Source: Chrysomallon squamiferum (Eukaryota; Mollusca; Gastropoda; Neomphalida; Peltospiridae). Taken from it: 64,000 nt of DNA. A program made the translations under genes and the position numbers. The stretch's first letter is position 1. Each line of letters opens with the position of its first letter. Positions 1 through 12,900 of the stretch are shown in pieces. Below the pieces are notes generated by a model. That model was not told the origin of the DNA and did no database searches. It worked only from the letters and a program-made list of their open reading frames with translations. Location: the NCBI GenBank assembly GCA_012295275.1, contig CM022665.1, forward strand, positions 46,148,595-46,212,594, read 5' to 3'.

Positions 1-719
1 TGAGTAAAGTATTTAAAGGTAAAAATGTTAGCAAACAACATTACCTAAGACAACAACAAAATAATGTGAGTTAAACTTAACACATTAGCAAACACAACAA
101 GTGTGATTTAAACATGATAACACAACAAATAACCAATTGTGAGTGTTTTTTCTGTTAGTTTTGGTTAATTAATGTATCAAATAAAAATTAATTATCAGAA
201 TCATTCTTTCTTAACCAAAAAAAAAAAAAAAAAATGTAAAAATGATTCCTGACCAACTAGAAGTTAAATAAAAAAACCAAAATAAAAAATAATAATATGA
301 TTAGATTCTAGACTAGAAAACAAATCAACTAAATATAAATAAAAAAATAAAAGATCTTCTATGCAGGACATTAAATATATTTCAAAATACTGAAAATAAA
401 AATAAATGAAAAAAAAAAAAAGAAAGAAAGAAAAGAGAAAGTAAAAGAGAGAGAATATTAAACTTTGAATAGATTCCATTAAATAATCAAAGACGATATA
501 TAAGAAATAACTAACATATTTCAAAATAACCAAAAGAAAACAACAACCTTTAGTCATTTACAATACTGAACATAAAAAAAAAAATCAAATAAATATTTAA
601 AAAAAAATTTAAAAAAGTGTTCAGTAACAGAAAAATTTACACACTCCAAGACAACAACAACGAGAAAAATAAAAAGATATATAAATTAATAAAAATAAAC
701 AAATAAAAGATTAACTTAC
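1..719. other. AT-rich intron sequence at left edge
   Basis: Very AT-rich DNA with A-runs and no supported coding exon. On the minus strand it follows the splice donor at 714-719 (GTAAGT), so it is read as the intron after the fifth visible exon of the RhoGAP gene, whose remaining exons lie outside the window. Confidence 0.6.
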
Positions 720-1458
720 GAGGTAGCAGATCCTCTGAAGGATACTGGTACTCGTAACGAAACATCTCCCGAACGTGAATCCCTGTCCGCGTCGTTTCGG
801 TGAAATACTCGATATTTTCGCGGCCGAACATCAGCGACGTGCCGAAGTTGTCGACCAGCAGCTGCATCAGCCGGCTCGCCTTCTCGACTTTGGCGGGGTC
901 GTCGGCGCACGTGTGGAACACGGAGCCCGCGCAGCTGCGGGACAGCGCCTCCAGCGTCATGAAGTTGATTTCCGAGTGATTGACGATGCGAAACCACGTC
1001 CCAAACAAAAGTGAAATGAGATGCTGATGGGCAGGGCTAAGAGTCTGAATGAAACTGAAAGGAAAAAATAAAAAAGACATTAATGCAGAAACAGATGTAC
1101 ATAGATATACAGAAGAATTTCAAACATTAAGACGTATATAGATATACAGAAGAATTTCAAACAGTAAGACGAGACGTACATAGATATACAAAAGAATTTC
1201 AAACATTAAGACATATATAGATATACAGAAGAATTTCAAACATTAATATATTTATGTACACTGATGTACATAGATACATAGATGAATATTAAACATTAAT
1301 ATATCAATGTATGTAAGATAAAAATAATTTTAAGGGTTAACATAGCTATGTATATAGATACAGAGAAGTATTTTAATATTAATATATCTATATCTATATC
1401 TATATCTGTATCTGTATCTATATCTATCTCTGTATCTGTATCTGCCTCTGTCTCTGTC

Positions 1459-1519
<61 letters not shown>

Positions 1520-2073
1520 ATATATATATATATATATAAATAGATACAAATATTCAGAAGAATTTTAAACATTAATATACCTATGTATATAGATACACAG
1601 AGGAATTTTAAACATTAATATATACATATGTATATAAAGAAGAATTTTAAGCAATTATACACCTATATATATAGATATATTGAATTTTAAAAATTAATAT
1701 ACCAGTGTATATAGTTACAGATCAGAATTTTAAGCAATTACATACCAATGTTACATATACAGATATATAGAAGAATTTTGAAATTAATATACCAATTATA
1801 TACCAATGTTACATATATAGATATACAGAAGAATTTTAAACATCAATATATATATAATTTTAAGCAATAATATACCTATATGTATAGATATATAGAAGAA
1901 TCTTAAACATCAATATATCAGTTATATAGGTATATAGAAGAATTTAAAATAATAATATACCTACATTATTTTACATATAGAGGCACATATAGAGGAAGTG
2001 TAAACATTAATATACCTATGTATATAGATACAAAGAGGAAATGTAAAAATTAATACACCTATGTATGCATGTG

Positions 2074-2122
<49 letters not shown>

Positions 2123-4637
2123 ATACATTAATATACCAATATATCTACTTTATATCCAAGCTCGTGTAAGTCTTAGATGTAAGAACAGTGTGTTGAACAT
2201 GTCTTACACTGATACAGATCATGCCAATGTGACATCAGATGAATCAGTAATTGCATAAAGAATCGTTTTCGACATATTTCAACTCACTCGTGGATAGCTT
2301 GGAACTGCTCAGCTCTGTGTCCAAGACTCAACACCTGAAGTAAACGATCTTCTCCAGAAGGTGTGAAAACACCACCAGGTAATCGCAAAAGGTAACGCTG
2401 CAAAAAAAAATCATCAACACAGCTGCTAATTAATACACACAGACGACAGAGGTACCTTCATGAAGAAATTAGCTGAATATAAAATGTGAAAATCATCTGG
2501 GTTTTTTTTTTTTGTATTTTTCAGATTAAGTATTAATAAATATTTGTTTCCTGTTTGTCATATTCAGAATTAACAAATATTTCGCTTCCTATCTGTTATA
2601 GTCATTAAATTAATAAATATTTGGTTTCCCATTAGTTTTATTCGGAACTAATGAATATTCTGATTCATTTTTGTTTTTATTCACAATTAATAAATATTTC
2701 GTTTCCTTATTGTTACATTCAGTTTTAACTGAAAAAAAAAAAAATTAAAAAAATAGAATAAAAAATGTGTTAAATATCCTGCTTGTTATGTTCAGAATTA
2801 ATAAATATTTTGTTTCAAATATACTGAGAAATAATAAATACAAAAAGACATAATCGATGTGCTCTGGTGTTGTTGTCGAACAACGCAGATGCTGTGAAAG
2901 TCAACTCACCTTTAAAACAGAGGCCAGAGTGTAAAAGCTGTAACGAGTGTACGTCACTGGCTTCCCCTCCGACAAACGCTTCACAATGTGCCGAATGTCT
3001 GCTGGGTTGCCAGGGCGACGGAAGAGATCGACGGTACCCACCCCTTCCTGAGCTATATACACAAGTATATCCTGAAACACAGTAATTGCTTTAACTGCAG
3101 TGCATATACATATACATATACATTATTCAGAAAGATGATAGAGTGATTATTATTGTTTTAATTTGCATTCTTTAGCATAACCTGTAACAACAGTTATAGT
3201 AATTATTATTATTTTAATATGCATTCATTAGCAAAACCTGTAACAACAGTTATAGTAATTATTATTATTTTAATATGGATTCTTTAGAATAATCTGTAAC
3301 AACAATTACAGTAATTATTGTTATTTTAATATGCATTCATTAGCATACCTGTAACAACAGTTATTAAATACTTCATTTATATATGGGCAAGATCAAGCAA
3401 AATACAATGTTTGGAAAACATTCCAATTCTAGAATACAGGATCCAGAGTGATATCGGTAGGACAATATTAATGTTAAGTTTCTAGAATTGCTTGCATTTT
3501 AACAATTAATCAAAAAATTTTTTTCCAGCATATATGTTTGTTTGTGTGTGTGTGTATTTTTACACGCACCAATATATTCTGAAAGTTAAATTTTTAATTT
3601 AATTCTACAAATATTAACATTACAAATGTTAAAAAAAAAAAACATTAAAAAAATGTATTCTGTTAATTAATATTGTTTATTAAACAACAGAAGTTTCAGA
3701 ATAACCTAAAATCCTTTCAGTAAAGCAAGAAATTATTAAAGTTTAAAATGATAAAAATAAAAAAGTTTTTTTATTAGATGAAACTAATGATAAAAAAAAA
3801 ATCATTATGTAGATAGGTAGATAGATAGATAAATAAAAAAACCCCACTCTGTCCTGAAGTATAAAGTTGACTTAACTTACTATAAGAGGTGTTGGTAGGT
3901 ATCCATTCTTCAGAGCTACATGCATAGGAGCGCCAAATTTGAGCCTAAAAATATATTTAAAATCAACTATAATTGCTTAAACTTTGAAGAAGAAAATAAT
4001 AAAATATATGTTTATATATTAGTTTTGATTGATATGAAATTTTATACCCGAATCTATGAATCAATTTTCATGTCTTTATGTATACAGTCTTGTGCAAAAA
4101 CAATCATACTACAAAATTTTGTAGATTTACTTATACTGAGATGGATGGGTATTTACTGTTATTATGTTTTTCAGATATATTGTTTTTATTTAATTATTTA
4201 TTGTTAATGTTATTGTTGTTATAAATTATAATTATTATTATTTAATTATGCCAATGAACACTGAGATGCAAAACATAAATAAATTCAAATATTTAATTTT
4301 ACAAAATAGTGAATATATATATATATATATACATACACACAATTTTTTCATATATCAAACTTCACTGGAAATAAGTAAGAATAATAATTATTTCCAGTGA
4401 CCTTTGATATACATGCAAAAACTGAGATATACAAAATTGAAAATGACCCGAAGATCTGTTTTCTTTTTCAAAAACAAAATACGCGAAACTGAAACTACAA
4501 TTCAAAGATTTCCTTCCTCTTTTTTTTCTAACTTTTCTTTTACCAAAAGCAACTGCGGTTACTTACTTTTGAGATCGCATAGTTTTTGCTCTTGTGCTTC
4601 TGTCAGAAACACATCCACCAAAGACATTTCGAAACAT
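720..4637 (-). CDS. RhoGAP-domain protein, N-terminal part (3' exons off the left edge)
   Basis: Five coding exons read in one frame on the minus strand: 4637-4567, 3944-3881, 3071-2910, 2397-2288 and 1054-720, with GTAAGT or GTGAGT donors and AG acceptors. They give about 247 residues before the gene leaves the window with a phase-1 donor at 714-719. The start ATG (4635-4637) opens MFRNVFGG and has an in-frame TAA upstream. The protein resembles a Rho GTPase-activating domain: VDLFRRPGNP (around residues 59-68) is in the place of the catalytic arginine-finger loop, VLKRYLLRLPGG matches the LK..LR.LP segment, and SEINFMTLEALS matches the N.M....LA helix. Such domains stimulate GTP hydrolysis by Rho, Rac or Cdc42 GTPases at membranes or the cytoskeleton. 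I could not assign it to a named family member, and a degenerate or inactive GAP remains possible. Confidence 0.75.
1085..2060. repeat. Degenerate minisatellite in RhoGAP intron 4
   Basis: The motif GATATACAGAAGAATTTCAA and close variants recur every roughly 45-60 nt across almost the whole intron, interrupted by a tetranucleotide block. The core is an AGAAGAATTTTAAACATTAA-like segment followed by a TATA/GTATATAGATA spacer. Copies differ by point changes and short indels. Confidence 0.8.
1384..1540. repeat. Compound microsatellite (TATC/TGTC/TCTA, then TA)
   Basis: Runs of TATATC, TGTATC, TCTG and TCTA units pass into an uninterrupted TCTA block and end in a TA run. It lies inside the surrounding minisatellite. 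Confidence 0.9.
2073..2118. repeat. (TA)n(GA)n microsatellite
   Basis: A TA run to about 2090 is followed by an uninterrupted AG run of 14 dinucleotides. Confidence 0.95.
2525..2830. repeat. Degenerate tandem repeat, RhoGAP intron 3
   Basis: About five copies of a 55-65 nt unit with the core TTAATAAATATTTSGTTTCC (S = G or C, variable), each followed by a TTGTTATATTCAG-like segment. It fills most of the intron between exons 2910-3071 and 2288-2397. Confidence 0.75.
3143..3366. repeat. Four-copy tandem repeat, ~56-nt period, RhoGAP intron 2
   Basis: The core CCTGTAACAACAGTTATAGT recurs at about 3181, 3237, 3293 (diverged) and 3348. Each copy is joined by a TTATTATTTTAATATGCATTC-like segment, with only small differences. 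Confidence 0.85.
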
Positions 4638-5133
4638 GGTCACACTGTCAACAGCTACAAACACAGTTTATGTGTGTCCATTCATCCTCTCACAGAGCTG
4701 AGCCCAGGGTGACCACAAAGGCAGCCCAGCAGCAGCAGCACCAATAAATTCATTAGTAAAAATAAATCACATACACAATAGGATCATCCTGCTGCAACAA
4801 AACAGTCAAAGTATAAAAGACATGATAATAAATGAAAGGGTCAACAAAGCTTTATAGCGAATTATTACTAAAAAAAAAAAAATTAAATAGCTGTACATTA
4901 GAAAATAAATATAGAAAAGACAAATTTTAATATTTAAAATTAAATTTTTACTATGTAGACAAGGATTTCTTAAAATGGATATTAAAATATTAGATACATA
5001 GATACAGATATAAAATAACCTGAAATTTTTTTTAAAAAAGAATAAAATATCTAACTAAAAATATAATGAACTCCAGGACATGAAAAACATGAAATTAACA
5101 TGACATTTACGTATCCAAATTTGTAAGTAAATA

Positions 5134-5170
<37 letters not shown>

Positions 5171-6213
5171 AATTATATATATAAAATACTAATTTTAAAA
5201 ATATTAAATATTTATTTGCATAAAGAAAAAAATAAATACACATAAATGGTGAGTACAGACAGAGAATAAATAAATACTTTCCTGACCTCGTTCATGACAA
5301 ACAGTGTAATAAACATTCAAATTAAACTAAAAATAAGTGACCAGATCACTCAATGCATTTAAACATGAATTTAGCAATCAGGTAAGCATTCCATGTAAGT
5401 ACATGTCATTTCTAAATATAGGTTATATATTAATCAATTCTCTTTGATGATTATAAATACTAAATATAATGCATTTGTCATTTTCAAATTTATTATTATT
5501 ATTCTTTCATTCCAGCTGGAACAAAACAAAAATATTCAACTTTCAAGATGCACATGTCACAATAAAAGACTATAAATAGTAACAGTCATCAATAGTACTC
5601 ATAAAAATAGCTTGTTAAATTTTGCTTGACAAACATTGAATTATAGAAGTACTTGAAGAATGGCAAAAAATAAACACTTTTTATTTGAAAATGCTCTCAA
5701 CACACTTTGTAATCTATTAGTATCAGAAGTTATTGTAAAATGATCCATAATAAATAGTTTTATTCTGATTTCTATGTCCTGTATTATGTCTTAAAGACTA
5801 TTTGTTGGCTTACAAATAAATGCTGTCTAACATTGTTAGTAAGATTATATTGACATAAATATGCAAAGATCTGAGCTATCGTCTTTATGGTATTATTATT
5901 ATCGCTGTGTATGACAACAAGTGTAAATATTACAAATCATCAGCTGACCACACCCCTTAACTGGTTTCCACAATATGGCATGTCATTCATTTCAAATATG
6001 CAGAACTTTTTAAAGACTTAATCCATTCAATATATGAAAATAATATATATGTAAAAAGTTATACAGTTGCTGGAGTGGGTAATTTTTTTTCAAATTAAAA
6101 AAGAACAAAAACAACAAAAAATAAACACTGCCTCACGAAAATAATCTCATCTCATTCACAGGCAAAGCTGCTGAACCCTAATTGTATTCGTGGAAAATAC
6201 ATACCACATACCA
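4638..6213. other. Upstream flank of RhoGAP gene, intergenic
   Basis: No coding exon is supported. The first ~120 bases upstream of the RhoGAP ATG are less AT-rich (GCTGCTGCTGCTGGGCTGCC on the minus strand) and could be 5' UTR or promoter. The rest is AT-rich with a (TA)n run at about 5137-5166. A TTATTATTATT segment near 5500 and scattered TTTATT hexamers are not informative. Confidence 0.5.
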
Positions 6214-6625
6214 TTATAACTCCAGTAAAGTAGCAACCACCATCTGGTTCCTTTTTATGTTGTTATTTAACATATAATCGAGCTCAAACATACCCAAATG
6301 AACCGTGAATTTAGACGACCCCAAACCATGGGGAAATTGACCCATTTCTTTTTGCAGATGATCGCGAGTGCGACTCTTGTAGATTTCCAGATAAAACTCC
6401 ATAAAATGATCCTTAATCCACTTATGTACGTAATCTGAAATCACTTAAATATCTATACTTACATCCCTGCATAAACGTTGTTTGGATTATTACATGGTTG
6501 CTGAATTTTGGCCAAAAATTTGTAAGAAATTGAGAGTAACGGTCAGAAGAGCAACCCAGATGACCCCGGAAGTACATAAGAAAGGAGCAGTCATTGTATA
6601 TTTTGGCGGTCGCGCTATCAGGCAT
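6214..6625 (-). CDS. Unrecognised small protein, candidate with a 28-nt intron
   Basis: Two coding blocks on the minus strand, 6625-6463 and 6434-6214, are separated by 28 nt that begin GTAAGT and end TTTCAG. Removing those 28 nt joins the blocks in phase (GGA T|AT TAC) and gives a 127-residue protein starting MPDSATAKIYND, with YVHKWIKDHFMEFYLEIYKS in the middle and ending VVATLLEL before TAA. Left in place, the upstream frame stops soon after. An in-frame ATG also occurs upstream at 6673. The product is hydrophilic with mixed helix-forming stretches and no signal peptide or membrane segment; I do not recognise the family. An open frame this long is unlikely by chance in such AT-rich DNA, and local GC is raised. 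It could also be a frameshifted pseudogene, or two exons whose partners I have not found. Confidence 0.45.
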
Positions 6626-6963
6626 TTGTCGTCTGCTTGACTCAACGGTGCTATCGGATTGGAGATTTAACACTGAGCCGGTATTTATTTAATATATTGA
6701 AGGAAAAAGTTATAGTTTCATAATATACATTTTCAATTGAATATCTATTTCATGTATTAAATTAATATTTTCTTTTTGACAATTTTAATCAATAAAATAA
6801 AAGTTAGGCCAGTTATGAGACAAAAGTTTAAAATATATGTGAGAAATGTAAAACTGGTATCCATGCACGCATCGGAATTACATGAATAAAACTACTGCTA
6901 CTGCGGCTGCTGCTTCCACCAAAATACTTGATACTGTTACTAATAATTTTAGAAATGAAAATA

Positions 6964-7006
<43 letters not shown>

Positions 7007-7282
7007 GTGACATTATTATTGAAAGTAATGATTACTTGCAAATATTTGGGAAAATATCAACAATAAAGCTTTAATACAGCTTCCTGTCTTTTCTTAAAAA
7101 ACAAAATCGATTAAAAGCAGACAGATTAAATTCAGTTATTGTTATTATTATTATTATATAATTAGTAAACAAATAAGCCACATATATAAAACAGTGTCTG
7201 AATACAGCACTGATAGGAAAGTAGACGCAGCGCCAATGCAAACTCTCGTGACTAAAGCAAATGAACTAAACAGTTTGAGTCC

Positions 7283-7294
7283 TTAATGATGATG

Positions 7295-7350
<56 letters not shown>

Positions 7351-7385
7351 AATAAATAAATTAATTAATTAATTAATTAATTAAT
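7283..7385. repeat. Compound microsatellite (GAT/AAT, AAAT, TTAA)
   Basis: Trinucleotide AAT units pass into AAAT units and then TTAA units without interruption. Confidence 0.95.
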
Positions 7386-8412
7386 AACGAAAACAGACAA
7401 ATCTAATTTATTTAAAATTTTCAAAGAATTATATCTGCGGTAAAGATAATAAAACATCGTATGAACACTACCAAGTATACTAAGGAATTATTTTAATTTT
7501 CTAGATTGTTTTGCTTTGTTTGTTTGTTTGTTTATTATCATTATTATTATTATTATTATTTATAAGGATTTTGGTCAGAAAATAAGATAATGGAGGATAC
7601 GCATCTTGATGGAATGAAGAAAACGAACATGGAAGAAATCGGCATGATTCGTAAAATATTTTCGTTAACAATTTAAAAAAAAAATAAAAAAATAAAAAGA
7701 AGAAGAAAAAGCAATACATATATCATGAAAGTAGTGAATTATTTATTTTCAGAATAATTTTACCTTAATTTAGAATTTGAAATGTTCGAGAATCACAGAA
7801 ATACACATACGTTGTATATGTATACGTTGTATGTGTCTGTGTGTATACACACAGACACACATACATGTTTGCGCCTAATTAATAATAGTAACCATAATGT
7901 GAAGAAAAGTCATACTAATTTAAACAATTACTATTTGTGTGAAAGAAGTGCATCTACGTTTCAACATAGCGTACTACGTTATTTACACAGTCTGAATATT
8001 AATATGAGATACTAGCTTTTATTGTCGTTTAAGTCCCCAAAGTATTATTATATTTATGTAATAAAGGTTTGTTGTTGATTTTCTTAGATGTAACTCTAGG
8101 CTAGATATGCGGAAACGAAATTACTTTTTTAATGTCAGGTCAAACAGATGCTTTGATTGTAAATTAATAGCATATACTAGATGTCATTAAACATGTTGTT
8201 TTGTGTTTTTGTTTTTTCTTTTTCAGCTCAGTCATTTCCATTTATTGATATTTGCGTTATGAATCACTTTGATGAGGCCTTGGGTAAATCTAAGGGTAAA
8301 ATGAGCGTGCTTCACTTTTCTCGGAACAGAAGAAACATGCCATCTTTGGTATCAAAATAATTCTGTTGTAAACATTTTGTACTAAAATTATCAAAATTAT
8401 ATGTATGTGAGG

Positions 8413-8414
<2 letters not shown>

Positions 8415-8464
<50 letters not shown>
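8415..8464. repeat. (GT)n microsatellite
   Basis: About 25 GT dinucleotides without interruption. Confidence 0.97.
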
Positions 8465-8465
<1 letters not shown>

Positions 8466-9451
8466 TGAAAACAGCACTGAAATATTATTTAACAACAAAT
8501 AAACGAAATGGTTAACACTGAAGAACATCAAATTCGTAAAAACTTGGGGTTTTTTTTTTTTTTTTTAATGGTGGTCTTGTCTGTTACAGACAACATAACA
8601 ATCAAAATTGTACTACATATATTTATTTTTCTGTTTACCATAGCTCGTAATCATGTTTGTTCAAGCAAACAATTCATTGTTGTCACTGCGTAACTGTGTA
8701 AACGCCCAGCTACATAATCTGTTAATGTACTACATAATCTATTAATGTATTACATAATCTATTAATCATCCAGACACAAGCGTTTTAGATTCTTCTAGCA
8801 ACTAATTAGTACTGCTGTTAATATCACACAACACTTTATGGATTTCCGTGCAGATCTACCCCTCTTCTCTAATATTTCCTTGAACAACATAAAATTACAT
8901 GAAATTTCATTTTATGATTTTTTTTTTCTTTCAGTTCACTTCATTATGTCATTTAAGTACATAGGCTCATACGTAACAGTTGACTTTTTTCCACATATTA
9001 TGATATTAATTTCTAATAATAAATAAGAACCGTGTCTTCTATTGTATTTAAGACTAACATGGCTTTTGTACCAAGATGTAACTTGCACGCAAATGACAGT
9101 TTTAAATAAATGCCCGTACACCCACACCTAATTTCCCATAGATAGATAGATTCTTTCGAGTATTTTTTAGATGCACATTTAGTGTGATGACATACTCATG
9201 ATACTGTAAGCATAATTACATACAATTACAAATATTTATATCTATTTCTTGATAATATTTATACTAGATTAAATATATATACACTTGATATAATTACGAA
9301 TATATGTGTGACCTGACTTTATGCCTACCTTAGAAACAAAATATATGACATTACATTTTATTCTTCACAATAAAATTGACCTCTTTTTCGTCATAGATTG
9401 AAAAATAATGATTAAATTAGAATTGTTTTTTGTTTTACTTTAATTAAGTCT

Positions 9452-9454
<3 letters not shown>

Positions 9455-9540
<86 letters not shown>
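9455..9540. repeat. (CT)n(GT)n microsatellite
   Basis: A long CT run switches directly to a GT run, together about 86 nt. It lies about 430 nt upstream of the PICALM start codon. Confidence 0.97.
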
Positions 9541-9541
<1 letters not shown>

Positions 9542-9779
9542 AAAAAGAACAAAACGGTGATTGCAACATGTTTGACCGGATATGACATTTCTTACAGCTA
9601 CTTGCTGTAACATCTCACGGTGACCCGATATAAGAATTTTTTTTTAAATTATTATTATTATAAAATAATAAATTTAAACTAAAACGAGATTTTGTCTTTG
9701 TTAATGTTTCATGATACTAATATTTTCAAAGTATTTGGAATACGAAATATTTTGTACTATATTACTATTATAGTGTAAT

Positions 9780-9970
9780 AAACTCCCCCCAATCACGTGA
9801 TATCGAAAAATTATCGGTCTTCTGCCGCCATTTTGGAAAGAGAAGAGATTTCCACCCCTTTATTTATTATACAGCACCGTGTCAAAATAACATTTTCGAA
9901 CTTGTAGGTTAAATTACTAACTCTCGTCAACACTGTCCGGAGGAGAGATCCTCTACAATCACTTTACAAA
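9780..9970 (+). promoter_or_regulatory. Putative PICALM promoter and 5' UTR
   Basis: Directly upstream of the PICALM ATG, composition turns less AT-rich. It contains CCAAT (9788-9792) overlapping the palindromic E-box ATCACGTGAT (9792-9801), and GCCGCCATTTTGG (9824-9836), which matches the YY1 consensus typical of TATA-less promoters near the transcription start. The start codon context is ACAAAATGTC. The roles are inferred from motif matches only. Confidence 0.55.
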
Positions 9971-12900
9971 ATGTCTGGTCAAAGTATAATGGACCGCGTA
10001 CAGGCGGCCAGGCACAGTATCGCCGGTCAAGGTTTGGCGAAGTCCGTTTGTAAAGCGACCACTGAGGAAATTATCGGACCCAAGAAAAAACATCTGGACT
10101 GTAAGTAGCAGAATTTTGTATATTTATTGTTTGAATAAGTAATATATAATACATTTTAAAATTTTATTCTGATTTTCACTATTATTACCATCCTGACATT
10201 CACATTGCGATCTTTGACAGTGGGAGGTGGCCCATGATGACACTGATAATCATAATCTCAGAATCTGTCAAAACGTAGAAGTATTATTGTTTTCTTTAGA
10301 ATATAGTTTCTGTAACATTACAGTAATATATATATATATATATATTTTTTTTCTATTTATAGTTTTGAATATGTGATTTATCTTGTATTCATAATACACA
10401 CACTTACATTTTGATACAAGACAACTAATGTAATTTAAACAGTTTTAATATTTCTAGTTTTGCATTATTTGTGAACCTGCTATTTACGATGCACTGCAGT
10501 ATTTCAAATTTGTTTTCTTTTATAAATTGCAAATAGTTTTAACTATGCATGTAGATGAATTTAAATATTTTTCATCACTGAAGTTTTATTAGGAAAACCA
10601 GTGATGGTGGAGTGTAGAAATGATTCATATTATTTTCATTCTTTTCATTTTTTTTCAATTCATAAAATGATAAATGTATAATTTAAGTGGAAAATGATCT
10701 GTCTGAAATTTCATGTTCTCGATATTTATAATGTAACAACTGATATATTTAAAGAATGTAAAAGGTAAATACATTTTCTGTATTGCATAGGAACAGTTTA
10801 ATGAATGTGAAATTCTTCAGAAAAGAAACCCAGGCTAAAGAATATCATATATCATGTTTAATTTATATGAGATAAAGAATCCTTTAGAAATGAAAATAAA
10901 ATAAAATAAAAGGCTAGATGTATGAAGAATTTTATATCCTTTTATCTTTCTCTGAACTTTGAAAGTGGCTGTTAAAGCCATCTAAGCAAACCATCTAGTA
11001 TATATATATATATTCAGTTTGTGTAAAATCATAGCATCACAAAATTCCAAAAGTATTTACAGTGTCTTTTGAAGTTAATAGCTCAGATGTTCTTGATGAC
11101 AGCAAACAGTTACATATATGGTTTATAATAACTTAACAGTAATCTTGTTATCACAATTTGAAACATATTTAGATATTAAAACAAATAATTGTATTTTGGT
11201 TATTTGAAAAAAATACCTTATATTTATATTTTTAATAATGTAATTAAAATTAGTTTATTATTATTGTTATTTTTTATTTATATTTCTTATTTCCTATGTT
11301 TTGATAAACGTGTTGTTTTATGTAGTTCTTATTTGTGCAAGTATATGTAAAATAACAGTGAAAAAGATGTATCTGGAAATAACTAGTGCCGTTTGACATA
11401 TCAGAACTTTTTGTAAATGTGCAGTGTCATGCTGTAGATTACAAAAGCCAAGAAAAAGCAAATGTCTGACCTTCACTCATGCAATAAAATTAGTATCTTA
11501 TCTATTTCATAAGTTGCAAATATATAGTTTTTTCATGTTTAATAATTCAATCAAATATTGTACATTTTTTCTTGGGGTTTTTGTGAAAAAATGTCTTGAA
11601 TTAACAGGTGTTCAAACATTAAAAATACTGTTGTGTTAGCAATCTGACATTTAAGGATAATATTGAATGTCTATGACTGATTAAAAAAATATATATATAT
11701 ATTAAAAATAAACAATAATAATAATAAATAAAATATTTACAAGCTGTTAATGAAAGAAAAATGACAATAATGGAATTAGATTTCACCAACAGTTTTATTC
11801 TTTAAGTTGTTTGTAAATTTCAGTCAGTATTTTTCAATTTATGTAGGGTGCATCAGTCATAAATTTAGATTTTTGTATTAATAAATTTATTGGCTCTATT
11901 TTGTCACTGTTTAATTTGGGACATCTCTGCTTCACACTAGTTATATGCCTAATAACAAAAAATAATCTGGTATTATAACAATCTCCACACTAGAAAAAGC
12001 TTTCAGGTCTGTTGCACAATATGAAAAGGTGATAAAGTGGGTGTTTTTCATGGTATATATCGTTTTTATTTTGCTTTTCTATGTCATTGCTTTAATGTGA
12101 TGAGTTAAATTCCATAAAACTTCATCAGATGATTTATATTCGGTTTGAAAGTAAAAATTTAAATATAAATAAATTAATATATTAAAGAAACAAAACAAAC
12201 CTGTAAATTATGGTTTATTTAAGCATAGTGAAAGTTTTTTTTTTCTTTTTGCCTTTTTTGATTTTCTTTTTGCCTTTTTTGATTTTCTTGCCCATCTCAA
12301 TCTTTATTTAAGAATCTTTTTCCATTTTAATTTTTAATTTGATATAGTTAAATACCAGTGCTCCTGATATTTTGACATTATTACTGTCCAGTAAAACAAA
12401 ACACAAATTGTATTTTTGTTCTTGTTATGAAATACAAGTTTGAGCCAGAACAAGAATGGCTATTGATGGAAATAATTGCATTATAGAGAAGTCTCTCTAG
12501 AGCAGTTATTTTAAAGCTTTTTTAAAAGGAAAATTCAGAAAGATATTTACAGAATGTAGTATGGTCACTTATTTTGTTGTATTATATATGTTTCTTTAAG
12601 ATGCTTTTTAATTCTATGATACCATTAGGCTTCCTTAAGTCCATAATCACTAATAGTTAGCAATTTAACATTTGATGTTTATTATTAAAGCAAACAAATT
12701 TTAAAACCTAAATGTCATATTTCATTGTCAGCCATAGTCTTATAACAAATTTAAATTTAAAATAAACGTATATGGATTAACAGGTGTGTGTGTGTGTGTG
12801 GGTGTGTAATTTAGGAGTATTCTGTAGATGCAGTGAGCAAAAGATAAACCCAGTGAAAACTAACTCTATTATTGCAAGCTTGCAATTATATCCTTTTCAA

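Larger units (their letters stand above)
6626..9779. other. Intergenic AT-rich DNA with microsatellites
   Basis: No coding exon is supported on either strand. It holds an A-run near 6967-7004, the microsatellites listed separately, a three-copy ATAATCTATTAATGTA-type repeat at about 8713-8767 and short T-runs. Confidence 0.6.

Noticed and set aside
264-557. Minus-strand frame rich in F, Y and L
   Set aside because: Product of A/T-rich intron DNA; no domain or homology.
1348-1539. Plus-strand frame of SI/SV/SYL repeats
   Set aside because: Translation of the TATC/TGTC microsatellite.
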